Shown here piece by piece: positions 47,608-59,040 of a DNA stretch of 64,000 nucleotides (positions are counted from its first letter, which is position 1; each line of letters opens with the position of its first letter). The notes beneath the pieces are model-generated. The model had not been told where the DNA came from and made no database searches. It worked only from the letters and a program-made list of their open reading frames with translations. The translations under genes were made by a program, and so were the position numbers. Source of the DNA: Floccularia luteovirens (lineage: Eukaryota > Basidiomycota > Agaricomycetes > Agaricales > Squamanitaceae); the NCBI GenBank assembly GCA_009739215.1, contig VSJF01000014.1, positions 1 through 64,000 of the forward strand, written 5' to 3'.

Positions 47608-48862
47608 ATGCGTGCTAGAAATGCGTCCTCACGTAGGTTTAATTGACGTCTAATCTCTTTTTATTACACGTACTGACACAAAGAGTTGCCGTAACAGTAG
47701 GAGCGCTAATCCTTCTGGTTTTAGAAGCTGGATCAGCATTTGGTCATGAGTACCAACTCATCTGGAAGTGAGTAAACGGTGCATCACACTTGTCTTCAAC
47801 TTATGATTCAGACCACTTCAAACTCCTAGATATCCACGAGTTTTGGTTAACTGGATATACATATTCGCCCGTTATTTTGGACTTGTTGCACAAAGGTTGG
47901 CTTTCCAATTATATATGTTTCAGCTCTGTGCTGACTAAAGAGTACAGCATAAATTGTTATCTGATGTTCTGGCCCATGTCTCGAATACCGCTTGAAAAAA
48001 GTGCATGCAGGACGTGGTTGTCCTTTCAGATCATATCTGCGCAAACTCTTCTTGCCACCCTTGAGGGAGTGCTTCTTCTCCGAGGTGTGTTTTTTCGCTA
48101 TCGATTTATACCACCAGTATCTGGAAGAAGGTCCTTTAGTTTATGCGCTTTATAACCAACAACGCAGCGTTGCGTTGTTTCTCGTCACGCTATTCTTAAC
48201 AGACCTGGCAGTAGCTGTGATCTTTGGAATACGAACGCTCCCTGCACTAAATTTTGATGCAATCTGTACTGGACATGGCGCGCCACGAGACGTGCTGTAT
48301 TTTGGGTAAGTCCAATATAAAATTCGATATTCATATACGCCTCATCAATGCGCAACTTGTAGTGTTGGTGCATTATCGACGCAAATACTGATATTGGTTA
48401 TGACTCTTCGGAAAAGACGGACTGGATGGGGAGCGCCTATCGTTTCTTTGATGGTGCGTGATGGGGGATTGGTTTTCGGTCTTTTGTTTGGTATGTTTCG
48501 TGCTTCTGATTCTGAACCAGATAAGCTGAGTTCAGAATTATAAGCTATGCTCTCCATGACTGTAGTGTATTCTTTCATGCAAAATCTTGCCGCACATGTT
48601 GTTTTCTTGTACGTTACCAGTTCTTTTTGTGATTTTTTATTGATCTTTTGCAGTTGGCCAATATCATTCATGTCTATTGCTGTAAGTAGCTCTTTTGTAC
48701 TAGCAACAGATATTGCCTGAATATCGTTTCTAGACATGTCGTATAATCATGAACATGCAACGCCTCAAAATTCCACGAAATACACAAAACTCTGTCATTC
48801 TTACCACAAGACTTGACAGTTCTGTGGACATCTATTCGCGAGCTTCATTATGTATTGCATAA
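47608..48862 (+). CDS. DUF6533-type multi-pass membrane protein
   Basis: A lineage-expanded family of Agaricomycetes with about seven transmembrane helices and no known function. Segments in order: GALILLVLEAGSAFGHEYQLIW (DUF6533-like N-terminal helix), a middle region with CRTWLSFQIISAQTLLATLEGVLLLR, then YALYNQQRSVALFLVTLFL, FDAICTGHGAPRDVLYFG, STQILILVMTLRKRRTGWG and SLMVRDGGLVFGLLF. The end is SLCIA with TAA 48860-48862. Introns lie near 47,769, 48,000, 48,085, 48,305, 48,490, 48,610 and 48,682. The 5' end is uncertain: ATG 47608 reaches the first helix in phase through a short exon, but other starts are possible, and the middle region near 47,880-48,000 may include an unplaced intron. 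Confidence 0.65.
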
Positions 48863-49040
48863 AACCAAGATACCACCATTGATTGTATATTAGTAGCATT
48901 AATCTGTATTTGCTGGAAATATCATACCTAAAGTTTGAACCCCGCTGTCGGACCGGAACAATGACGGAATAGCCGACAACACAAAGATCCGTTACTGTTC
49001 AATACTCCGTGTCGACACGCTCTGTTCGTCGTTCGTTGCG

Positions 49041-51287
49041 ATGTTGCGCTGCAAGACAACGTTCCTAAGAAACGCCCTATTTCTACGCGTTTCTCGCGCT
49101 CCTTTCTCCTCCGCACAACCAAAATTTAACCCTGCAGATATTGAACGCGCAGAAGATGATGTTGATGTCTGCATTGTTGGTGGGGGTCCTGCGGGAATCA
49201 GTGCAGCAATCAGGCTTAAACAATTGGAGAAAGAAAAGGGTAACGAAATCCGTGTAGTTGTCCTTGAGAAAGGCTCTGAAGTGGGTGAGTTCGCGAACAT
49301 CCGCAGCAACTTCAGAAGTGAAACTAATTCGTTTCTAGGTGCACATATCCTTTCTGGTGCGGTTATTGAGCCTCGTGCACTCAATGAACTTCTACCGGAC
49401 TGGTCTTCACGCCCTTCACATCCCTTGACAATGCCCGCATCTTCTTCTAAAATGCTCTTTCTAACACCCAAGCTTGCAGTACCAATACCCCACCCACCTC
49501 AAATGAACAACGATGGAAACTACATTCTTTCGCTTTCTCAATTTACTCGTTGGTTGGCTAGTATAGCAGAGGAACAGTACGGCGTGGAAATTTATCCAGG
49601 TTTTGCGGGAGCTCAGCTCCTTCTCAGTGATGAGAAAGATGCACTGGATCCTTGGGGAAACAGCGTGCGGAGCGTTCGAGGTGTCATAACAAATGAGGTT
49701 GGTCTGACGCGTGACTATCGCTTGAAGTCCTCCTTTGAACCTGGCATGGCATTCCGCGCCAAAGTTACGTTACTTGCTGAAGGTGCACATGGCTCCCTTT
49801 CGAAACAAGCTGTATCCTTGTACAACCTGCGAAAAGAATCAGAGCCTCAAACTTATGCAATTGGTCTCAAAGAAGTCTGGCGCGTTGACCAAGAGAAATA
49901 TCGACCTGGCGAGGTGGTACACACAATGGGTTGGCCACTAGACACCAAGACATATGGAGGTGGGTGGGTTTACCATATGGATGGTGGCCTTGTCAGTCTA
50001 GGACTTGTGATCGGTCTCGATTACAAGAATCCGTGGTTGAACCCATACAGGGAATTTCAGGTTCGTATATGTTCGCATTACCAGAAATTTCCTTCCTAAA
50101 CTCAATATAGAGAATGAAACATCACCCATATCTTCGTGCCCTCCTCTCATCATCTAGTGCCGAACGTCTATCGTATGGCGCACGCGTACTAAACGAAGGA
50201 GGTCTACAAAGTGTCCCCAGACTTAACTTCCCTGGAGGCGCGCTCATTGGGTGCTCTGCTGGTTTCGTCAATGTTGCCAAAATAAAGGGTACACACAATG
50301 CAATGAAAAGCGGAATGCTTGCAGCAGAGGCGGCTTGGGATGTTGTACACCCTTCAAAAGCTACAGACACATTAGCCAATTCACCTGCTGATATGTCGCT
50401 TTATGATGCCGCCTTCCATACTTCGTGGATAAAAGATGATTTGCATGAAGTACGAAATTTGCGGCCATCCTTTAATACGGCGTTAGGGATATGGGGAGGG
50501 ATCGCATATTCAGGTATTGATTCGTTATTTTTGAAAGGCAGAGTGCCATGGACATTTAGTCATGGAAACGGAAGAGTAAGTACTTCTTTGAAGGGCGCTT
50601 GTAAAACGTCGGCTGACCCATCTTGAATAGACAAATGGCACATCCTCTTTGGATGCAGAGCATACTGAACGAGCTAATGAACACACACCTATAGAATATC
50701 CTGCGTTTGAACCACCTCTTTCCACGGATCTTATGACAAGTGTCGCACTTACAGGCACAAACCATACGGAGGATCAACCTGTTCATTTACGTGTTGTCCC
50801 AACACGAACGTATATAGATGAAATAGAGAACAAAGGAACTCTTTCTGTTGGTGCAGGGTCATCTGCTGTGACAGGCGAGACGGGGCAGGAAGTCAAGCAA
50901 GTGGAAGAAGAACGGGAAAGGCGGAGAAGGCATGTGCAAGTGAATGTGGGGGATTACGCAGGTCTTTTAGGCCATGCATGTCCTGCTGGGGTGTATGAAT
51001 ATGTTAATGAGGAAGGAGCTGCTTTAACAGAGGGATGGGGAGGGAAGAAGCTAGTCATAAACTCACAAGTTCGTACTCTTTTGTTGTGCTCGCTACCAGG
51101 AAACTAATCTTCCATTAGAATTGCATACATTGCAAACTATGCGACGTGAAAGTCCCAACACAGGATATCACATGGACAGTTCCCGAAGGCGGAGGCGGTC
51201 CTAAGTATAGTAAGTCACACCATCAACCCTATTTCTTTCATGCAGAATTTCACGTTCTAAATCTTTATTTTTTCAGCTATTACATAG
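49041..51287 (+). CDS. CIR2: Electron transfer flavoprotein:ubiquinone oxidoreductase, mitochondrial
   Basis: ETF-QO passes electrons from fatty-acid and amino-acid dehydrogenases, via ETF, to ubiquinone at the inner membrane. Six exons: 49041-49284, 49339-50060, 50111-50575, 50631-51068, 51119-51209 and 51277-51287, all in phase, give 656 residues. An Arg-rich presequence is followed by the FAD motif [16 protein letters not shown], then [50 protein letters not shown] and [19 protein letters not shown]. The [4Fe-4S] ligands appear as a cysteine in ACPAGVYEY and CxxCxxC in NCIHCKLCD, followed by [18 protein letters not shown]. The last exon contributes only TIT and the stop. A partial degraded copy of the 3' part occurs at 54,072. 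Confidence 0.94.
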
Positions 51288-51636
51288 AAGTAGATTAAAT
51301 GTGATACGTATATGATAGTGGTAGTATCATTACATCAAATTCTACTTGATGGGGTTTGGAAATTGCTAATCTACGCAGTGCCGTTTCTCAGCACAATTTT
51401 CGGTGGTATGGGTCAGTGGAACTTTGCCAATCAAAATTGACCTTGAGGTGGATGCCAGCGAGTGCTCAGCAAGAAGACGGTGAGCCTATGCATAGTATGC
51501 ACATGCAAACGTCACCACGAAATGCCATCCTAATAGATTATGCTTCACTTTGTACTCAAGGCAGCCGTTGACAGAAACATGGCTAGTTATCTCTACGCAA
51601 CTAGCCCTGAGTTACCTTTGTCCTCCGCCCAGTAAT
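51288..51636. other. ETF-QO 3' flank, duplicated downstream
   Basis: 349 bp after the ETF-QO stop. The part 51,479-51,636 recurs at about 54,385-54,460 and 55,184-55,280 with roughly 85-90% identity by eye. No gene was recognised here on its own. Confidence 0.5.
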
Positions 51637-52186
51637 TCAATTGTGATAGGACAGACGACCTTCGTCATATGGACCCGAATCAGCAATTTTTGTTCGTTCT
51701 GAAACGCGGGCAGCATTACGGCTGAGGAGAAGGCTGTCCGCATCTTTTTCGACATTCCGTACTTGGGCTATAAGGTACTAAACATTAAGTTCACGAAATT
51801 TAACACGCACTCGTTCAAAGTATGTAGTGGTGAGATTGAGATTAACCTTGGTCCATTCTAAACTGCACCAGTATCGGATGTATGCACTGTTCATATGGGA
51901 AGGAGACAAGTCGCCATACCACTGTCTTTTTCATCGGGTTTCTTGGTTTAAATTCATGGCCCGATTTGTCTTGAGGATGGCGGAGCAACCATTCTGAATG
52001 ACAATGTGTTCCTTTAATCTCCACAGAAAGAGACTGGATAACTCTCTTTAAGTTCAGCTGGCAAAGTTCGAAGATATCCTTCATAACTTTGTTGAAGTTG
52101 TCTGTTAGGGCTGCCTGTATAATAAAGAAATTGCATATTGGCCCCTCATCGGTGATGAAACAATTAAGAGAAAGGGTGTCGCCCAT
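51637..52186 (-). CDS. Small protein with a possible Crinkler-like N-terminal header
   Basis: ATG 52186 begins MGDTLSLNCFITDEGPICNF, and further on VVWRLVSFPYEQ appears. This arrangement (a LxCx opening beta strand, a helix with KVMKDIFEL, then a hydrophobic-Trp-Arg/Lys-Val motif) recalls the ubiquitin-like header of Crinkler-type proteins, but similarity is weak. Exon 1 reaches about 51,849. A GTTAAT donor and an AG near 51,767 join it in phase to an exon with KDADSLLLSRNAARVSERTK, ending TGA 51637-51639, for about 149 residues. A degraded relative of exon 2 lies at 62,985-63,080. It may be a truncated gene; the middle may contain an unplaced intron. Function unknown. Confidence 0.4.
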
Positions 52187-52437
52187 GGTGAGAGAAAGAT
52201 GGTGGGAGTGAGGTTTGGCTAGGCTGCCTTGCCTTGTACCACAGCTATCTCATACACATATATCTAATCCAACTTCCCAGATAATCTACACAGTTTCTCA
52301 ACATTTCGCGATACGATTTTTCTGTGTACCCAAAACATGAGCATTCACTTTCACAATACAGTAAGAAACACATGCTCCGGGTCGTACAATGAATATAGTA
52401 GATTTATGATGAAACATTCTAGTTTCCCTGAACTGTC

Positions 52438-53715
52438 CTACATATCCCAAAAACGGCTACGAGGTGATATGATAGAAGGATCAACATACTCATTACCAAA
52501 CGGTGGATATTTTAACAGCATCTCGAAGTCTATGATGCATCGTTTAGATAGCAATGGGAGATTGACAGCTATGTCAAAAGCACCATTACTTGGGGCAGAG
52601 TGAAGATATGCAGTGAGTCGGATGTATTTTAATTGTTTCAGTGAATGTAAGGTGGTGTCGAGGGACAGCCAGTCTATATTCTTGAAGTCATCTAGACTTA
52701 GAACACCAAATATGAGTTCGATTTTCTCGAGTGAACCACCAGAAGGGAGGGAGTGTAGTAGATCGATGAAGCGATTGAATCTCACTTCTTCTGTAGATTC
52801 GAAGTAGGGATCTGGAAATGAAAGAAATAAACATAACTTGAGACGCCTGAGTGAAAGTAAACTGCAGAAATTGAATTGGAGTGGCTCTGTATTTTTCAAA
52901 AACTTGACTTCGGTTGTGAATGGATGCAAAAGAAACAAATAAGTACCTTCACACGCCAAACGGAATGATAAATCTTCAAGAGATCGGTGGCACTGTTCGA
53001 ATATTTGGTGAAGATCATTGCGTGAGCTTGTGCTTTCGCAGTGATAGTCGAGGAGTATTAGCCGTGAAAGATCAAGAGGTGATTGAGGATGGTTTATTAG
53101 AAGAGGGCACTGTCGCTTATCCCAATTCAACCAGAGTGATTCTGGTGCAAATCGTTTAGGATCAGAGCTAACAAGTGGCCTACCAGGAGGAGACCATTGT
53201 ATTTGGCTGCTGGAGAGACGGAGATGCTTGACATTTGAACATGCAATGAATATTTCAATGGGGATATCCCAGATTGCAGATATGCTGACAGTAGTAAGGT
53301 TTGGTGAGATGAATATGGATGATAAATTGGAGCGCATCGACCAGGAAAGTTTGCTCCATCGGACCCATAGATAGACCCGGAATTCTCTGACATCCGAGAG
53401 TTTGTTGAGGATATGAGACATTACGGTCTCGTATTGGGAGTATCGATATCGACCACTTGTGGTGCCGTCTACAATAGATAATTTTCGGACATATTTAGGG
53501 ATTTCCGGTGAGGCTATGAAGAACGACGCAAGTGTCTCTAGGTGTTCAACGCCTGTCGGAATCAGATAAAGAGAGATTTTGCTGAATATGTGTTTTCTGC
53601 AAATAGGGAGAAGAGCACGACAGAGGATTGAACAGGAGCTAAGAGTGGGGATGTCGTCTTTAAAGTTTTCGATGGTCTCGACGATCAACTCTTCTGGAAA
53701 GATGCAGTTCTCCAT
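52438..53715 (-). CDS. F-box/LRR-like protein
   Basis: Single-exon gene of 425 residues. The N-terminus (FPEELIVETIENFKDDIPTL, then SCSILCRALLPICRKHIF) is the degenerate F-box typical of Agaricomycetes. The rest is irregular leucine-rich repeats (SPNLTTVSISAIWDIPIEIF, VKHLRLSSSQIQW, LSLRRLKLCLFLSFPDP, KQLKYIRLTAYL). Likely the substrate receptor of an SCF ubiquitin ligase; target unknown. The start ATG 53713-53715 is the first in frame. A C-terminal fragment of a relative lies at 11,457. This is the last intact host gene before the repeat-rich end of the window. Confidence 0.8.
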   Translation of the reverse strand: MENCIFPEELIVETIENFKDDIPTLSSCSILCRALLPICRKHIFSKISLYLIPTGVEHLETLASFFIASPEIPKYVRKLSIVDGTTSGRYRYSQYETVMSHILNKLSDVREFRVYLWVRWSKLSWSMRSNLSSIFISPNLTTVSISAIWDIPIEIFIACSNVKHLRLSSSQIQWSPPGRPLVSSDPKRFAPESLWLNWDKRQCPLLINHPQSPLDLSRLILLDYHCESTSSRNDLHQIFEQCHRSLEDLSFRLACEGTYLFLLHPFTTEVKFLKNTEPLQFNFCSLLSLRRLKLCLFLSFPDPYFESTEEVRFNRFIDLLHSLPSGGSLEKIELIFGVLSLDDFKNIDWLSLDTTLHSLKQLKYIRLTAYLHSAPSNGAFDIAVNLPLLSKRCIIDFEMLLKYPPFGNEYVDPSIISPRSRFWDM

Positions 53716-54071
53716 GATGGATTTCAGTTTCGCAAGGTTTCGTCGGTTGTGATTAGTTATTGACTTATGTCATATGCCCGTATGGTCTTTGTATACGGCA
53801 CTTTCGTCGTTGTCATAAGTCAAAAATCAAAGTAATTCACAAAAAATCATTAAAAAAAACATACATCCTTCGTAACTACTCCAAAAGATGTCTGAATGGC
53901 CAGAAAGATGCCCGATTTCTCCTCAGACGACCTCATTATCACCAATGCACCACCCAGCCACTTGTCTGACTATGATGACTGTTTTCTTGGGGAAAGCCAT
54001 ATCCTTCTGTCTGTGGCGAACCAAGCCTAGTGAAGATTTGTCTGCATGGGCGATGATAGAAAAAAAAACAG
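53716..54071. other. Intergenic region before the ETF-QO remnant
   Basis: 356 bp upstream of the F-box gene. It includes an acidic open stretch of 40 codons from ATG 53908 (MPDFSSDDLIITNAPPSH) that ends before the duplicated segment. There is no family match and it is not called as a gene. Confidence 0.35.
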
Positions 54072-54460
54072 TTGACAGTCTAGGACTTGTGATTGGTCTC
54101 GATTACAGGAATCCGTGGTTGAAGGCATGTGCAAATGAATGTGGGGTTTATGCAGGTCTTTAGGCCGTGCATGTCCTACTGGGGTGTATGAATATGTCGA
54201 TGAGGAAGGAGCTGCTTCAATAAAGTGATGGAGCGGGAAGAAGCTAGTCATAAAATCACAAGTTCGTACTCTTTTGTTGATCTTGCACCGGGAAACTAGT
54301 ATTCCGTTAGAATTGTATACATTGCAAACTATGCGACGTGAAATTCCCAACACAGGATATCACATGTACGGTTCCCGAAGGCGGAGTGAGCCTGTGCATA
54401 GTATGCACACGAAAACTTCACCACAAAATGCCATCCTAATAGATTATGCTTCATTTTGTA
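54072..54460 (+). pseudogene. Degraded partial copy of the ETF-QO 3' end and its flank
   Basis: 54,072-54,112 matches 49,993-50,036 ([14 protein letters not shown]). The copy then skips about 890 bp and resumes at the equivalent of 50,928, including the region of ACPAGVYEY, the last donor and acceptor, and the CxxCxxC exon. At 54,383 it skips about 285 bp to the segment downstream of the gene (equivalent of 51,479). Introns are retained, so this is a DNA-level duplication, not a retrocopy. Frame breaks and stops make it non-functional. Confidence 0.8.
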
Positions 54461-55183
54461 AAAGAATTTTCCCAGATCATCATTCGCAAGAAGCGTTATT
54501 ACATGTCATGGTTTTGGACAAACGAAAAGCTATTGGGGCTACCTCCTGCCACATTATAATTGGACAATGACTCATAATACTGCTTGAGGTTGGAAATAAT
54601 TGACTTCAGGGCAGCAGCAGAGTCATGACATATATAGAGGTCAGTCGGCCGCCACTTGTTGCGACAGCAACTCCATGTGATCGATTAGTAGTCATGTGAT
54701 TAGTCACGTGCTTGTCAGTCATGTGTTGTAGACCTGATAAGATAAGATAAGGTCACACCAGTATAATGACTAAAGATGTAATGACACACATGGTCTAGAG
54801 CATTCTACAGCTTACTATGGACATGTGTATGACTCATGTTATGGAACGTATATGACTCATGTCCTACCCAGAGTAGACACGAGATGTTTCATGTACACAC
54901 TAGGTAACTACATTAGGTATTACACAGCCACGTCTATAATGTATATAACAAAGGTAGTAATGTCAATATACATTGTCCAATTTACTTGGTAGTAGTCAGT
55001 AGTACAGCCTCTCTAAGCAACAGTAAGAACCCCAGGTAAGATAGTTCCTATCATTGTGTGTAACAGGCACTGCTCAACACCACTGAATACATCCCCTCCA
55101 AGTCATAGATATTGCACAATTGTGGTGTAGATACCTAGGGGTCCGCAATAGCAAGAATAAATATAAGACAATAGCACCTCTTT
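54461..55183. mobile_element. 723-bp insertion in the duplicated segment, possible solo LTR or non-autonomous element
   Basis: Bounded precisely by comparison with the parental sequence, where the equivalents of 54,460 and 55,184 are adjacent (51,554/51,555). It has no coding potential. It contains GATAAGATAAGATAAGG near 54,734, TATATAAC near 54,950, and inverted segments TTGGACAATG (54,562) and CATTGTCCAA (about 54,971). No clear target duplication or TG...CA ends were found at the borders, so the class is unknown. Confidence 0.5.
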
Positions 55184-55318
55184 CTCAAGACAGCCATTGA
55201 CAGAAACATGGCTAGTTATCTCTAATCCAACTAGCCCTGACTTACCTTTGTCCTCTGCCCAATAATTGCAATAGGATAGACCTTGGTAGGATATATGAAC
55301 CTTGAATCAGCCATTCTA
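55184..55318. repeat. Continuation of the duplicated ETF-QO flank
   Basis: Matches 51,555-51,684 with scattered substitutions and a small deletion; the shared core includes GACAGAAACATGGCTAGTTA. The match stops at about 55,318 and resumes near 62,985, so about 7.7 kb was inserted here, including the LTR element. Confidence 0.7.
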
Positions 55319-55435
55319 GTGTTGGAATAACCAAGGGCAGTATAAGCCCTGTTTATTACCTTTAATTGTTTGTTGCTCCGCTTTTTGCTTACATAACTAG
55401 TAGTATAAATTTTGAGTAGCTTGCACTCATTAATA

Positions 55436-56211
55436 TGTAGGGGTGAGTGTGTGTGCTAGTCCTGGATAACACGTTCCAGTTCCGTTTCTGTCACCATTTC
55501 ACATTATCACTTCATGCCCTTTATCATTCACATTTCCCCTCTCATTTCACATTATTTACACTTCCTTACTATAATCACCTCGTTTTATTTCTGTTGAGTA
55601 GTCCATGTATAGCAAGACACAGTGGAGGAACTCAAAAATCTTACCTTGTGCTTACTTAGATCACACCTTACGGTTAGTACTACTACTACTACCTATAGAA
55701 TAGGACTAGGGATCTATTCTGCATAAGAGTGTCCTTATATACAGTTCTAGCTGTATGTACATATTTACATATGATGGTCCGTGCATAAGGCATGGGGCAT
55801 AGGGCATATGTGAGTGTAGTCATGTGACACATCATGTGACATATCACGTGTGACTCATCACCTGACGAATTATGTAATCCATCATGTGATCGTGCTGATG
55901 CAACAATTTCTCCTTTTATTTCATACTTCACACTTTCCTTTTCCATACTATTTTACATCTTCACCTTATCACATTAAATCACCATTTAGTATAGTCTAGA
56001 TGACGCAATGTGCATCGCATATGTTTTCCTCCTTCCATTTTAGTATACCTTACACATTTTCTAGTACTTAAAGACAGCTGTAAAGTACAAGTCAACATCT
56101 CACCAATTAGTGATTTCAATATATTCTACTACATTTCCTTATACTTTCTTTCAAGAAAACCTTCTCTGTCATCAAAGTCCCTATGAACTCATAGGGGTAA
56201 TCCTCTCCACA
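55436..56211 (+). repeat. 5' LTR, interrupted by a nested solo LTR
   Basis: Matches the 3' LTR along its whole length apart from a 314-bp insertion plus its 5-bp duplication at 55,592-55,910. The two LTRs differ at scattered positions (for example CCGTTTCTGTCACC versus CTGTTTCCGTCACC), so insertion is not very recent. The sequence after 56,211 (TCTGGAGCCC) is where the primer-binding site should lie; I could not match it to a tRNA. Confidence 0.85.
55592..55905. mobile_element. Nested 314-bp solo LTR with 5-bp target duplication
   Basis: Absent from the 3' LTR, so its borders are exact. It begins TGTTG and ends CAACA (inverted termini), and ATTTC is duplicated at 55587-55591 and 55906-55910. 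There is no coding sequence. The layout is that of a solo LTR left by recombination of a second retrotransposon; a small non-autonomous element is the alternative. Confidence 0.8.
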
Positions 56212-56814
56212 TCTGGAGCCCATAGTAAGAGGACAAAGCTGACAGAGCAGCTTTGGCCTTATCCTCAAATTTTTTCCTCTAACGCATTTCTATCCATCAC
56301 CACCATCTAACATTCTGCCACCATAGCCTAAGAAGAAGGAAGGCTCAGTCTTTGACACCTACGACGAAGAACAAAGAAAAGACAACACACGAAAGCAACA
56401 ATGAGCAATGAACCTTACCTTTTCGATAGGCAGCATACAACTCTGGAGCAAACAAGATATCTACAAGTGAATCATCAAGCAGAGCAACACCAGATTTTGA
56501 AGGAATCCTACAATGTACTGACATAACCGGAACATCCAACACACAGCCATCAACAAACAGAAAAGAAACAGCTATATAGGATATCAATAAATCTATGCAG
56601 ACTAGAAAAAACATACCAAACATGCCCATGAATGAGAACACACAGACAGGAAGTAAGACATACTCATCTGTTGGCACTGACACCTTTGATACAGCTGACG
56701 AGAACACAGAATCATCGTTAATTTATAGCACCGAAGAACAAGAAGAAGAACACACAATGTCAAGCAAATCACCCACCACCAAAGGTCTGGCAGGTATGCT
56801 AGAACCAGGTTCAT

Positions 56815-57971
56815 GAAGAGTGCCGAAAAACATTCAAAGGCAAGGTACCTAAATTGAAAGCATTCTTAAAGAAGTTTGAAGACCTTGCAAAGGAATATGA
56901 GCTCACCTCACAAGAAAAGGTGCGTCATGTCACAGAATATATGAATCGCCGCACAGAGAAATATGTGGAAGTGCTGCCTGGATATGAAACAGAAGATTGG
57001 GATCAGCTGAAAGGCTGCCCTATACTGAGGCATACTCAGGAGCAGAACAAAGCTCACTTTATACTAAACAACAGCTTCAAGACTTAGTTCAGAAAACTCA
57101 CTGGAAAAAGATAATGAACATTGCAGGTTTTGTACACTATCAGCAGAAGTTTCAGCCAATTCGCCACAGGGCTAGAGAAGGCCCAGATTATTGACCAGAG
57201 TAAAGTTAACCACTATTTTTGGAAAGGTTTACCCTCCAACACTCAGGAGAAAATACTAGCATGTTTAGACATAGTCAACTCCGAATGCATTAAAGGAAAG
57301 GCCCCATCAATAAAGGACTGTCAGAGAAGCAAGGTAACTATGTTTACTCACCAGATATTCCAGGTGAGACAGTTTCCAAAAATAAAGGCAAAGGGAAAGA
57401 CTCATGCAAGAAATGACTGAAAACAAGAAGATGACTCAGGATTCAGACTCAGATTCGGATACTTCTGAAGACTCGGAAGAAGACTCAGATGTGGAAGAAG
57501 ACTCAAGTGAGGACTGACAGTGAAGGTGACGAAGAGGAAGTTAGTAGAAAGAAGAAGGGGAAGAAAGTAGCAGAAAGAGCAGTCAGGACAAAGAAAGTTT
57601 CATTCAATAATGAAGAGACAAAGAAGGGCAGCAAAGGTAATGAGGTAGAGGAACTCATCAAACAGTCTGCAAGGGCTATCCTTTGGAACAGAGGAATATT
57701 CCTCAACCCTCATACATCTCATCAGTCCTTCCTGCCAGATATCGACTCTCATCATAGGCCTGTAACACCTCACAATGCCATAACTAAACAATGTCTCTGC
57801 AAACCCAGTACTGGCCCCAACACCAGGAAGTACTGACATACCAATTCCAAAAACAACCACCATATGGAGCTGCACAGACTTGGCCATCCCTAAAACCATA
57901 TTTCCTCAACAACAGCTTATGATCCATCATGCCATTTCTGTAAAGCTCCAAACCACCACCTCCGAGAATGT
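56815..57971 (+). pseudogene. Retrotransposon gag remnant with CCHC zinc knuckle
   Basis: Reading across frames gives a capsid-like helical region (FKGKVPKLKAFLKKFEDL, HYFWKGLPSNTQEKIL) followed by an acidic Asp/Ser/Glu-rich linker (57,420-57,560). A zinc knuckle follows, C-x2-C-x4-H-x4-C, at 57,930-57,971 (CHFCKAPNHHLREC). Stops and frame changes occur throughout, so no intact Gag is made. Confidence 0.8.
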
Positions 57972-59040
57972 GTTGTTGTCATAGATTACCTCAAGGCAGG
58001 ACGAGTCATTTTACACCCTGCATCAGGCCACTACATCCATACAGATGGCACACTGCATCGAGCGAGACTAAAACAGGCATCAAGGAAGCCATAGATTGAA
58101 AGTGGGGAGGACCATTAGTAACACCACAGAATGACTGGAAAAAGGACATACCAACCACATCTTCCACCTCCTTCTTCCAATGCATCTCGAAAAGCTCAAC
58201 CTTTGCCACCATAGTAGAATCAACCGAGGAGGACGGTTTACCTGCAAATCACAATGAACACGAATTGAAAGACAACTATGAAGGAGTAAGTGAGGATGAA
58301 GAAGTCATGTGGGGAGCAGTCGAGGACCTAGAGAAGATGAATAATGAAGGACTAGTATCAACATGGAGACAGAACACACTGGTTGAGGGCACTTACACAG
58401 ACTTGGCGAAGAAGCACAAATGCACAGTTGAAGAAAATGATGGAAAAACTTCAAAAGAGGGGAGGAAAACTATCTAAAGAGGGTATACATGCTGACTTGA
58501 CAAAGAATCTAGAAGAAGCCAAAGGATTAGCACTTACAAGGGGTAGGAAAAAGAAAGATGAGGACACTCACACAGATGGAAAGAAGAAAATCAACTGGAA
58601 TGATGGGGCACAGAGAAGAGGGAAAAACTATCAGTCAAGAAGAGGATGAGAAAAGAAATACCACCTACAGGGAAAATGAAGGATGTTGAGGATGAGAGAA
58701 AGAAAGAATCAGATATGATGAAGAAAGGGGGATGAAACCACACACCATCGACCACTACACCCCCAGCATATACATACAAATTGAAAGCCGCAGACCCAAA
58801 CACAGCAGCCAAAATGTACCAATGAATACTAGTGGCAGTTGTACCCAACATTACTGTAGGAGACCTTGTAGGAATGAGTGGGGACTTATGCAAGGAGTTA
58901 GTAGAAAACCTGTGTACGGTCCGTATTCCAAATCCCAACACCCATAACGTGCACTTCCTTACTCACAAATACCATACCGAGTATACATGCAAAAATCGAC
59001 CTGGAATTCTGCACACCATTGAGGGAAATTGAGGTAACGG

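Noticed and set aside
36628..51287. Idea that the desaturase, thioesterase, YAH1 and ETF-QO form a metabolic gene cluster
   Set aside because: Spacing, strands and housekeeping nature of YAH1 and ETF-QO do not suggest co-regulation; no pathway-specific regulator or backbone enzyme is present.
53908..54030. Acidic 40-codon open frame MPDFSSDDLIITN...
   Set aside because: Too short, no known family, sits among degraded duplicated DNA; likely chance or a remnant.
54072..54460. Retrocopy (processed pseudogene) of ETF-QO
   Set aside because: The copy retains intron sequence and non-transcribed flank, so it arose by DNA duplication.
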